Assembly: GCF_963678545.1 (NCBI RefSeq)
Contig: NZ_OY782870.1
Coordinates: 1,054,001 to 1,118,000 of the forward strand
Length of the DNA stretch: 64,000 bases
Source of the DNA: an uncultured Methanomethylovorans sp.
Lineage (GTDB): Archaea; Halobacteriota; Methanosarcinia; Methanosarcinales; Methanosarcinaceae
Reading direction: 5' to 3'
The notes beneath the pieces are model-generated. The model was not told the DNA's origin and did no database searches. It was given only the letters and a program-made list of their open reading frames with translations. Shown in pieces: positions 18,435 through 25,910 of the stretch. Every line of letters starts with the position of its first letter. Position 1 is the stretch's first letter. Position numbers and translations under genes: made by a program.

Positions 18435-18985
18435 CCATCTTTATACTTTTCCTTTTCTTCTATTGATAAATAATCAATAACCTGTTTTGTTGTGTGTGCA
18501 TGCCCATTTATCCAAAAAACGTTATTAATTGTATCATGCAAATCAAACAATTTGTCTAAAATATCAGTCCATAGTGGTGAACTTGGTGGCGTTTTAGTAT
18601 GTAAGTTCTGTCCATTTATGCTTATTCGAACAGCTCCATCTTCGAGTAATTTCCTGAGAATTCCAAGGATAGTGTCGAGATCTACATCTTTTTTATATCC
18701 TTTCTCGTTAAGACTAAAATAAACAGGATTCCCGCGTCCTCTTTGTTCTTCTCTTGTAATTATCTGTTTTAAAAGTAGGTCCTCGATGCACTTGTTTAGC
18801 GTATGCTTGCTAACACAAATACCGGATTCTTCTATGTACCGATTATACAAATGACTGTAACGAATTGGCCCACTTCTCTGAATTATGCCTAGAACGAAAG
18901 GTGTGTGCTTATCGTAATTGGTTTTCGGAGTGCCTCTGCCGTATGGAGGCTTATCTATCTCGCGAATTTCACGTGTTACTGTCAT
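18431..18985 (-). CDS. Winged-helix transcriptional regulator of the element
   Basis: A 184-residue protein with a winged-helix domain over about residues 25-95: FVLGIIQRSGPIRYSHLYNR, then HTLNKCIEDLLLKQIITREE and a wing with YFSLNEKGYK. The C-terminal part (SINGQNLHTKTPPSSPLWTD) is unrecognised. It is the only rightmost-to-left gene in the left half and is divergent from the small-gene operon starting at 19070, so it is a candidate repressor of that operon. Confidence 0.65.
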   Translation of the reverse strand: MTVTREIREIDKPPYGRGTPKTNYDKHTPFVLGIIQRSGPIRYSHLYNRYIEESGICVSKHTLNKCIEDLLLKQIITREEQRGRGNPVYFSLNEKGYKKDVDLDTILGILRKLLEDGAVRISINGQNLHTKTPPSSPLWTDILDKLFDLHDTINNVFWINGHAHTTKQVIDYLSIEEKEKYKDG

Positions 18986-18988
18986 ACT

Positions 18989-19014
18989 AACATCAAAAAA
19001 TATTATTTGGTGTT
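18989..19014. promoter_or_regulatory. Imperfect palindrome in the divergent promoter of the element
   Basis: AACATCAAA and TTTGGTGTT form a 9-bp inverted pair with one mismatch, around an AT-rich centre. It lies between the regulator gene (start 18985) and the small-gene operon (start 19070). Position and symmetry suggest an operator for the winged-helix protein. No experiment supports this, and AT-rich palindromes are common here. Confidence 0.35.
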
Positions 19015-19069
19015 TTTACAATTATCTGTATATGTGTATATCACTGTAAAAAGGTATTGGTGAATATCT

Positions 19070-19246
19070 ATGAAAAGGAAAGTACAAAAAATTAGGGATA
19101 GTTATCAAGTGGTCATCCCTAAACAATTCGCTGATATGGTAGGCATCGGTGCAGGAACCATGATGGAAATAGAGTACAGAAATAGAAAAATCATAATGTG
19201 CCCGGTCACACCCTCACAAGACGCGACCGGGACAGGCCAGGAGTAA
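19070..19246 (+). CDS. AbrB/SpoVT-type small DNA-binding protein
   Basis: A 58-residue protein beginning KRKVQKIRDSYQVVIPKQFA, the swapped-hairpin AbrB/MazE fold, with DMVGIGAGTMMEIEYRN as its second half. GGTGA at about 19059-19063 precedes the ATG. It opens the rightward small-gene operon of the element and may regulate it. Confidence 0.75.
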   Translation: MKRKVQKIRDSYQVVIPKQFADMVGIGAGTMMEIEYRNRKIIMCPVTPSQDATGTGQE

Positions 19247-19261
19247 ACGGAGATCCCGACC

Positions 19262-19414
19262 ATGCCAATACATGCAACAAATGAAAATAAACCCTTTGTT
19301 GAATTTGCAGAGATTTTTAAAAAAGAAAATGCAGAGACTTTACATAACTGGCTTACCCATGGTGATCCGGTCCGGAAGGCAATGGCTAAGACCATCATGG
19401 AGGCGACTGCATGA
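19262..19414 (+). CDS. Small hypothetical protein
   Basis: A 50-residue acidic-basic protein without a recognised domain (FVEFAEIFKKENAETLHNWL near the middle). ATG at 19262; its stop TGA overlaps the ATG of the next gene (ATGA), which favours a real translated gene. Confidence 0.5.
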   Translation: MPIHATNENKPFVEFAEIFKKENAETLHNWLTHGDPVRKAMAKTIMEATA

Positions 19415-19722
19415 CCCCAGCACGCACAGCCATGAAACGCACCGCTGAATACAGTGTGTTCAAGTTTCACGGTTCGAAAAGAGAAACTCGCGACTTTAAC
19501 GATTTTCTCTTCTACACTTTCTGGATTGCACGTGCAGAGTACGCTATACACTTGAGATCTGGAAAAATAATCCGCGCATATCCCGCAATTCAGAAAGGAA
19601 ATGAAGAGGGTCGGGAGGCCTATGTGCAATTCAAAAGTAAAAAGGTCACAAGGGTTTACACACTCGCTGAGAATTCTGTAATTGCTACGCTGCCTGTGGA
19701 GGTAGGTAATTTTGAATTGTGA
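19411..19722 (+). CDS. Hypothetical protein of the element
   Basis: A 103-residue protein of mixed alpha/beta composition with many basic residues (KFHGSKRETRDFNDFLFYTF, then a lysine-rich beta segment). No domain recognised. Coupled to its neighbours by short overlaps at both ends. Confidence 0.5.
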   Translation: MTPARTAMKRTAEYSVFKFHGSKRETRDFNDFLFYTFWIARAEYAIHLRSGKIIRAYPAIQKGNEEGREAYVQFKSKKVTRVYTLAENSVIATLPVEVGNFEL

Positions 19723-20125
19723 GGATATAAGGTGCGTTAAAGTGTCTTTCCATACTTCGCAGGATCTGAAGACCTGGATCAAAGAAGTGACACACCGAGG
19801 AGATGCTTATACTCATTCTTCTTGGCCTGTGGATCTGTGGAATAGATCATATACCGACATCATAGAATTTCTAAAAGAGAGGTTCGAAAAAACAACAGAT
19901 ATGCAGGAATACTATAACTGCATGATGTATTTAAGTCAGGATGTAGAGCCAGATACTCTTTTTGTTTTATGGAAAAATAGTCCTAATTTTAAGGCTCTAA
20001 AATCGGTTGAAAATTCTGAAATTGACGGGGTAGGTACTAACACCTTACCCCCGGAGAGGACACACATAGTGAGTCATAGCAACCAATACGAAGGGCAAAT
20101 TGACTATTTGCAATGGGGTTTCTAA
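19712..20125 (+). CDS. Hypothetical protein of the element
   Basis: Up to 137 residues from a TTG at 19712. A GTG at 19742 with GGTG upstream is an equally good start and would give 127 residues (SFHTSQDLKTWIKEVTHRG). The middle is helical (YTDIIEFLKERFEKTTDMQ); no domain recognised. Confidence 0.45.
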   Translation: MNCEDIRCVKVSFHTSQDLKTWIKEVTHRGDAYTHSSWPVDLWNRSYTDIIEFLKERFEKTTDMQEYYNCMMYLSQDVEPDTLFVLWKNSPNFKALKSVENSEIDGVGTNTLPPERTHIVSHSNQYEGQIDYLQWGF

Positions 20126-20126
20126 A

Positions 20127-20339
20127 ATGTCCGAAAACACTCCGAAGATCCTCCCTCCTTCTGGCCTGATTACTTATGCTGATTTAGTAAAATTCTTGGG
20201 AACTTCAGATTTAACACTAGCTCAAAGTTTAAAAAAGGCCGGAGTGCCCATCCTTAAATTAGGACAGTTTAGAAGAATGTGGCTCATACGCCTTGAAGAT
20301 CTGAGGGCCGGAGGATGGGGGGAAGATATTGACCTCTGA
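20127..20339 (+). CDS. Small helix-turn-helix protein, possible excisionase
   Basis: A 70-residue protein resembling excisionase/MerR-type helix-turn-helix proteins: LITYADLVKFLGTSDLTLAQ followed by VPILKLGQFRRMWLIRLEDL. Such small proteins often direct excision by a tyrosine integrase, which would fit an integrating element, but this is inferred only from size and fold. The ATG at 20127 follows the previous stop by one base. Confidence 0.5.
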   Translation: MSENTPKILPPSGLITYADLVKFLGTSDLTLAQSLKKAGVPILKLGQFRRMWLIRLEDLRAGGWGEDIDL

Positions 20340-20553
20340 CACTCCTTTTTATGATTGTCCACATTACAGGGCTTGCAAGGTCCAAAACTGTCCTTTAAGC
20401 CCATATTATGGCAATTCGCAGAAAAGCCAGCGTTGTAAACTTGAAAAGGATCACAGAAAAAGAATTGCGGCTCTATATCCTGATGTACTCAAGTACGGAG
20501 GATTGACTAAAGCGGAATACGAAAAATTGGGACACGAAGGAGATGAGCAATAA
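20329..20553 (+). CDS. Small cysteine-rich protein, possible zinc finger
   Basis: A 74-residue protein with an N-terminal Cys/His cluster, CPHYRACKVQNCPLSPYYG, plus one more Cys near residue 36 (QRCKLEK), likely to bind zinc. The start is TTG at 20329, with GGGGGAAG upstream, overlapping the previous gene by 11 nt. Confidence 0.55.
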   Translation: MTSDTPFYDCPHYRACKVQNCPLSPYYGNSQKSQRCKLEKDHRKRIAALYPDVLKYGGLTKAEYEKLGHEGDEQ

Positions 20554-21029
20554 TGCCAGTGGATAAAGAGGATCGGGGAGCGAATCCCGCCCCTGTTACG
20601 GTGAATCCTGTTACTATTACAGGTAAAACCGCAGATAATTTAACACTTTCGGTATTCAATAGTGCTACTATAACCGCTGGCCTTACAGTTTACATTTTTG
20701 CAGGTATTACGTTGCCACTTGGATTAAAAATAGATATCACAGGCGTTTATAGGCGCGTTCGCTTGAATAGTGTAGGTAGATGGGAACTAATCACCTGTGT
20801 ACCATGTGCACTAAAAAGGGAAGGGTCTGCATGTATTGTAGTTTTCCTTGATTCCAGAGGACAGCTGAAACAGAAAAGAGTTGAGGCAAAAACGGCACTC
20901 AATAAGCGCATTTCAAAGATATTAAAAGAAGAAGGCGCAAACTGTAAGCCAGATTCCAGCGAAGGAAGCCGGATAGCAAATTATTTCATGGAACTTTATA
21001 TGCAGAAGGAGGGGACGTATGAGTACTGA
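20553..21029 (+). CDS. Hypothetical protein upstream of the primase gene
   Basis: A 158-residue protein. The first two thirds look like beta strands, possibly an OB-type fold (LTVYIFAGITLPLGLKIDIT, RVRLNSVGRWELIT). The C-terminal third is helical and basic. No family recognised. It overlaps the primase-helicase gene by 11 nt, so a role in replication, for example single-strand DNA binding, is possible but unproven. Confidence 0.5.
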   Translation: MPVDKEDRGANPAPVTVNPVTITGKTADNLTLSVFNSATITAGLTVYIFAGITLPLGLKIDITGVYRRVRLNSVGRWELITCVPCALKREGSACIVVFLDSRGQLKQKRVEAKTALNKRISKILKEEGANCKPDSSEGSRIANYFMELYMQKEGTYEY

Positions 21030-23526
21030 AATGTATGAAGCGGCCCTAAAATATACGGGCATTGGGTGGGTAGTTCATCCTGTAAGGCCAAGGGGTAAGG
21101 CTCCGATACCTACAGATTGGGCGAAAAGAACCAAACCACTAACAGTTGATGAACTAAGAAGGGCATTTGAGGCGGGGGATAACAATATAGGGGTAGTATG
21201 TGGCCCTGTAAGCGATTTAACCGTTATAGACTTCGATGATATGAATTTTTACGGGGATATTATTAAGGGCCTTGATACCAGCAATTGGCTAACATCTACC
21301 CGGGCCAAGGAAGGGGAGAAGGCAACCCGGGGCCATTTCGTCTTTAAGTATGACTCAGATTTTACCCAACGCATGGGCCGGAAATTTGGAGAAGAGGGGG
21401 CCTTATTGGGTATTGATATATTAAGTGGAAACAGAAACGGAGGAGGCAGTAATGTAGTTATTGCCCCTTCTATACACCCAAGCGGGAATAAATACAGATT
21501 CAATAGGGAATTTATAAGCAGGGGAGATATACCCGTAATTCCTCAGGAATTAAAAAAGAGGCTACTGCGATATATAGCCCTAGAGGAAGAACTTTACAAA
21601 AGCATATTATCGAGCCGGGGATGGGTTAAAGAGATCATAGCCCGGGAAGATAAAGAAAATGTCTTTCATGGGGGAGATGGAAGGCGTCTAATGTTGGCAC
21701 TTACAGCCGAATTAAAGAAAAATGGCCTTACAGACGACGGAATACACTTTTTAGCCAAGGTGATTTACAGGGGAACCTATGACCAGAGCCGAACAGAGCA
21801 GGAATTAAGGTATGTGAGTCCGACTCCTTGGACTTCTGATATGTTATGTGTGGAATTTCCCGAACACTGCAACCCGGATAATACAAGAGGCAAGGCAGGA
21901 AACGAACAATCAAGGCAGGAAACGACTCCCCAAGCAGTTCAAACAATGAGGGCCGAGATGGGAAGGGTAATAATGGGGCATTGGGAGATGATAGAGGCCC
22001 TACAAGCTAAATTACCCATATACTACGATAGAACTCATAATTATTGGATGTGGAGCGAAGGAGAGGGGAAATACCAGATAATAGACGAAACCGATATACT
22101 ACGAACCATTACAGAGATATTAGATGTCAAAAGTATTTATCGAAGTAGTGTTAAAAGCGAGATATTGGAGATGGTCAAGAGTACAGGAAGGGCCAGGCAA
22201 TTGGAAAGACCCGGGAAGGACATAATACAGTTTAAAGATGGATGTATTGATCTCAATACCGGGGAACGTTTTAAGCCAGATCCTTCAAAACTATATTCTT
22301 CAAGGATACCACACAAAATAGGCAACAGTGAAGAAACACCCACAATAGATAGGCTATTTGGGGCCTGGGTAGGCAAGGAAAATAAGCAATTGCTGTATGA
22401 GATTTGTGCCTATTGCATGTATGACGGCTACCCTATACACCGTATATTCACACTGGTAGGAAGGGGAAGGAACGGGAAAGGACAATTTCAACACCTATTA
22501 ACCGAATTCATAGGGGCAGAGAACACCACACATACAGGCCTCGAGGCCTTAATGAATAATCGCTTTGAGTCGGGGAAGTTGTATAATAAAAAATTAGCAA
22601 CAATGGGAGAGACAAATTTCAACACCCTGCAGAACACAAGCCAATTAAAAATGTTGTCAGGTGGTGACATGATAAGCGGGGAGTTCAAAAGAAAGGACCC
22701 TTTTGAGTTCGTGAATACTGCAAAGATAGTTATTTCCAGCAATAGCCTACCCGTAACAATGGATAGAACAGACGGATTTTATAGACGTTGGTTAATCATC
22801 GATTTCAATAACAAGTTCCCAGAGGGGAAAGACGTATTCGAGACAGTACCAGAGGCCGAATATGAGAACTTGGCTTTGAAGTGTATAAGGCTACTCAGGG
22901 AACTACTAGAAAGAGGTAGTTTCACCGGGGAGGGAACAGTAGAGGAACGTATGAGGAAATACGAGTACAGGTCAAACCCTGTAAGCGAGTTCATAGAATT
23001 GGAATGTATAAAAGAAGAAAGACATTATACACCCCTCTGGTTCCTTTTTGATAAATATGAGGAATTTTGTACCAAAGGAGGACACCGCAAAATATCTAAA
23101 AAGGAATTTTCAAAAATCTTAGAAAATATGGGATATGAGGTACAAGAACAAAGGAAGTATAGCCAATTCGACCAAGTTAAATATAAAAAATCCAATATAA
23201 ATAAAGATGCAAATTGGGCGACCGTTCTTGGTTTGGGCTTTGAGGTAGGCGAAGTAGGCGAAGTAGGGCACTTCCCACTTAGCCCCTTATATAGAGAACT
23301 AAGTGAGAGTAAGCCTACTTCGCCTACTTCCCCTACCACCTCACATGTATTATCAAATGAGGTAATACAAATAGCCGAATATTGCGATAACTGGGAGAAA
23401 GTTTATAAGAAGTTTATCAACTCACAGGAATATGTTAATGTGGCTTTTGAGTATTGCCAAGGTCATAAAATGAATGATATAGAACTGGTTAAAAGTATAA
23501 TCGGAAAAATAAGGGGTATTGCATGA
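21019..23526 (+). CDS. Replicative primase-polymerase/D5-type helicase
   Basis: An 835-residue replication protein. The N-terminal primase-polymerase domain (about 1-200) includes WVVHPVRPRGKAPIPTDWAK, the metal-binding VIDFDDM near residue 70 and GGGSNVVIAPSIHPSG. A D5-N/phage P4-like region and a superfamily 3 helicase follow, with Walker A GRGRNGKGQF near residue 482 and the later SGEFKRKDPFEF. A C-terminal winged-helix segment and a low-complexity linker with VGEVGEVG and PTSPTSPT complete it. AAGGAGGGG before the ATG supports the start. It is the probable initiator of element replication. Confidence 0.88.
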   Translation: MSTEMYEAALKYTGIGWVVHPVRPRGKAPIPTDWAKRTKPLTVDELRRAFEAGDNNIGVVCGPVSDLTVIDFDDMNFYGDIIKGLDTSNWLTSTRAKEGEKATRGHFVFKYDSDFTQRMGRKFGEEGALLGIDILSGNRNGGGSNVVIAPSIHPSGNKYRFNREFISRGDIPVIPQELKKRLLRYIALEEELYKSILSSRGWVKEIIAREDKENVFHGGDGRRLMLALTAELKKNGLTDDGIHFLAKVIYRGTYDQSRTEQELRYVSPTPWTSDMLCVEFPEHCNPDNTRGKAGNEQSRQETTPQAVQTMRAEMGRVIMGHWEMIEALQAKLPIYYDRTHNYWMWSEGEGKYQIIDETDILRTITEILDVKSIYRSSVKSEILEMVKSTGRARQLERPGKDIIQFKDGCIDLNTGERFKPDPSKLYSSRIPHKIGNSEETPTIDRLFGAWVGKENKQLLYEICAYCMYDGYPIHRIFTLVGRGRNGKGQFQHLLTEFIGAENTTHTGLEALMNNRFESGKLYNKKLATMGETNFNTLQNTSQLKMLSGGDMISGEFKRKDPFEFVNTAKIVISSNSLPVTMDRTDGFYRRWLIIDFNNKFPEGKDVFETVPEAEYENLALKCIRLLRELLERGSFTGEGTVEERMRKYEYRSNPVSEFIELECIKEERHYTPLWFLFDKYEEFCTKGGHRKISKKEFSKILENMGYEVQEQRKYSQFDQVKYKKSNINKDANWATVLGLGFEVGEVGEVGHFPLSPLYRELSESKPTSPTSPTTSHVLSNEVIQIAEYCDNWEKVYKKFINSQEYVNVAFEYCQGHKMNDIELVKSIIGKIRGIA
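23251..23330. repeat. 17-bp inverted repeat with iterated 9-mers inside the primase gene
   Basis: GAAGTAGGCGAAGTAGG (23251-23267) is repeated in reverse complement at 23314-23330, 46 nt apart. On the left arm the unit GTAGGCGAA occurs twice in tandem. It encodes the VGEVGEVG and PTSPTSPT linker stretches. Iterated motifs in or near replication genes often mark origins; a pure coding low-complexity origin is the alternative. Confidence 0.5.
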
Positions 23527-23696
23527 AATTCACCATTGAAAATGGAAATAACATTGTGTTCCTGGACACAAAAGATCTGATTGATACTGAGACAAAAGCA
23601 AACATTGAAACAAAGCTCAAAGAAGTACTCGAATTATTAAAGAAAAATGAAGCTCTTGATAATGATGTCGCTTTTTACCAATGCGCTAAACCTTGA
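23523..23696 (+). CDS. Small hypothetical protein downstream of the primase
   Basis: A 57-residue protein (KFTIENGNNIVFLDTKDL, then a helical IETKLKEVLELLKKNEAL). Its ATG overlaps the primase stop (ATGA), indicating translational coupling. No domain recognised. Confidence 0.5.
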   Translation: MKFTIENGNNIVFLDTKDLIDTETKANIETKLKEVLELLKKNEALDNDVAFYQCAKP

Positions 23697-23794
23697 TAAT
23701 TCATTAAAATATTATTTTTTGCGTCACCTGTGCTTTTCACAAAAAATAGAAATGAACATCAGGTGAGCTTTTGCTTTTGTATACATATTATATA

Positions 23795-24631
23795 TTATGT
23801 TTTTGTCGTCTGCCGGTCTGCCTGGCTCCACCTTTGAAGAGTTCTTTCATTAACTCCGCTCAGTTGTTCCAGTTCTAACCATGATCTCTTTTCACTTCTT
23901 AGATTTGTGATAATAGAGGATAGAGCATTAGACTGAGCTTCAAGTTTTTGAATCTCTACCAGCTTCCTTTTGTCCTGAGTTTGCCCTTTAAGCGTTTCCT
24001 CTGTTTCTTTGTAGAAAGCAGTAGCAAACTCCTCTTTCTTTCTAAGGTACTTTTTCCAGAACTTCTCTTCAGGATGTGGTGTACATAATGGATCTAAGGC
24101 GTAAGGAGTCCCATCAGTTCCAGTGTACTCAAAGGTCTGGTATTTGGTTACATTAAATACAGGCTCATGAAAGATCTTGTAATACTTTGCAATGGTGATC
24201 TTCTGTTCGTAGTCTATAGCCTTAGTTGAAACTATTCCGTGCATCAGGTGTCGAAGCTGAACATCAATGAAACCCATTGAAGGAACAGTAAAGAACACTA
24301 CTAAGTTCTTATGCCTGAATAATTGAGCTGTATATCCCAATAAACGGTTTTGGACTCTCTGCCACTCCCTGGCACTCATGCCAATTCCCGCCTCATCCAG
24401 CATGATAGCTTCGCCTTTGTCCATTGTTTGAATAGTCTCCATGAACTCGGCAGGTGTAAGCACTACTCTGCATTCATCAAAAAAAGACGGGTCCACAGTT
24501 CCGCAAATCTGTGCAGCTGTAGCACTTTTACCGGAACCAGTTTGACCAACTGCAATTCCCAGGTAGTTCTTATCCAATTCTAACACTCTTTTTCTAATAT
24601 GTCCTGCAAGGATCTGATAACTATAAGTCAT
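23795..24631 (-). CDS. P-loop ATPase of the Zot/HerA-FtsK type
   Basis: A 278-residue ATPase with Walker A GQTGSGKS (29-36) and Walker B AIMLDEAG (75-82). It resembles Zot-like and HerA-type motors of filamentous phages and archaeal elements. The C-terminal 60 residues form a coiled segment and a helix-turn-helix (WLELEQLSGVNERTLQRW). It may drive DNA packaging, transfer or segregation. It has the opposite orientation to the replication operon. AT-rich sequence with TATA-like motifs lies upstream (24632-24720). Confidence 0.7.
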   Translation of the reverse strand: MTYSYQILAGHIRKRVLELDKNYLGIAVGQTGSGKSATAAQICGTVDPSFFDECRVVLTPAEFMETIQTMDKGEAIMLDEAGIGMSAREWQRVQNRLLGYTAQLFRHKNLVVFFTVPSMGFIDVQLRHLMHGIVSTKAIDYEQKITIAKYYKIFHEPVFNVTKYQTFEYTGTDGTPYALDPLCTPHPEEKFWKKYLRKKEEFATAFYKETEETLKGQTQDKRKLVEIQKLEAQSNALSSIITNLRSEKRSWLELEQLSGVNERTLQRWSQADRQTTKT

Positions 24632-24857
24632 TTTTCAACCTTTTTTTAGTTTGATTATTACCTACAGGCATATTATACATATATAATATTTAAATTTCCA
24701 TGCATATTGGTAATAACCAAGCAAAAATAATAACAAAAAATGTCTTTGAGTGTTTTTTTAGATCAAAAAACATCAACTATAAGCGATAATGTCTCAAAAA
24801 AAGAGTGGGTTTAACAAGAATGAGATTAATATTTAAGTTGCAACTGGGTGAGATCTG

Positions 24858-25595
24858 ATGTCAGACAATAAATCTCAAGAAAGGGTTGAAGCAACAATAA
24901 ATCTTAGTGCAAGTGTGAAAATAAATTCAAAATCACGCTTTTCAAATAGACACATTAGATGTGCCTGTCTATGTGCAAAAGAATGTGATAAAATTGAACG
25001 AGAATATGAGGTAGGGGATACATTGGATGATTATTCATTATTATATGAAGAAGATCATGCATATGCAAGCGGGTCCATAATTTCTAGTGTAGCTTATCTC
25101 GAATCTACAATAAATGAATTTTATAGTGATTGCTGTGATAAAGCAGATTTTTTAAAAGAAATTGATCATAACATTCTAATTTCTCTTGGTAGTAAATGGG
25201 ATTGTGATGATTTTGAGAAGAAAAACCTTCTTTTAAAATATGAACTCGCTCTCATGGAAATTACCGGAAAAGGTTTCGGCAAAGGAGTTAAAGAATATTA
25301 TGATGTTAATGATCTTATAAAGTTACGTAATCTTTTAGTTCATTATAAGGCATACTGGCAAGGAGATACTGCAAATGAAAGCAAATACAAAGTAAATCAC
25401 TTAAGTAAAAAATTTGATAGTAACCCCTTCATGAAAAAAACTGGCAATCCTTTTTTTCCATACAAATGTCTTGGTAAAGGATGTGCTCTATGGGGAATTA
25501 AAACATCTATTGATTTTGTCGCGTATTTCTATGAGAAAATTGGCGTGAAATCATTAATTGATGCAGATAGTATTTATTTGTCGGTGTTTAAATAA
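24858..25595 (+). CDS. HEPN-domain-like protein, candidate defence RNase cargo
   Basis: A 245-residue protein not part of the replication module. The segment DLIKLRNLLVHYKAYW holds Arg157 and His162 in the RX4H spacing that is the active-site signature of HEPN RNases; the surrounding sequence is helical. HEPN proteins act as toxins or defence effectors in many systems, but some HEPN-like proteins are inactive. It has its own promoter region (ATTAATATTTAAG near 24827) and the site GGGTGAG before the ATG. Placed at the right end of the element, it looks like cargo. It could also be a structural HEPN relative. Confidence 0.6.
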   Translation: MSDNKSQERVEATINLSASVKINSKSRFSNRHIRCACLCAKECDKIEREYEVGDTLDDYSLLYEEDHAYASGSIISSVAYLESTINEFYSDCCDKADFLKEIDHNILISLGSKWDCDDFEKKNLLLKYELALMEITGKGFGKGVKEYYDVNDLIKLRNLLVHYKAYWQGDTANESKYKVNHLSKKFDSNPFMKKTGNPFFPYKCLGKGCALWGIKTSIDFVAYFYEKIGVKSLIDADSIYLSVFK

Positions 25596-25709
25596 GTCTT
25601 CAGACAGCGGAAGCAAAATACAGAATGAATAAGCATCGACTACACACTTCCATCAGAACTATTCATCTTGCGTTCCCATGGAACTCAATGGCCTTTTTCT
25701 TTTCCTCGA

Positions 25710-25850
25710 TTACCTTACTGGTTCGAGTGCTAAATAACCCTGTACCTTAATTATTTTGATTTTGTCTCCTTTTTTGAGGCCTTCCATTTCAACGATGTTT
25801 TTTGGAATTGTCATTGTGTATTGTCCGTTTACTTCCTGGAGAACTGGCAT
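25710..25850 (-). CDS. AbrB/MazE-type small protein, possible antitoxin
   Basis: A 46-residue protein with the AbrB pattern: PVLQEVNGQYTMTIPKNIVE, then EGLKKGDKIKIIKVQGY. It is convergent with the HEPN-like gene, 114 nt apart. AbrB-fold proteins often serve as antitoxins or autoregulators. Pairing with the HEPN protein is a hypothesis from position only. Confidence 0.7.
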   Translation of the reverse strand: MPVLQEVNGQYTMTIPKNIVEMEGLKKGDKIKIIKVQGYLALEPVR

Positions 25851-25910
25851 AAAATCACATCGATTTTAAATAATATTGCCAATATTTACTACATTATTAT
25901 TTAACGGTTT

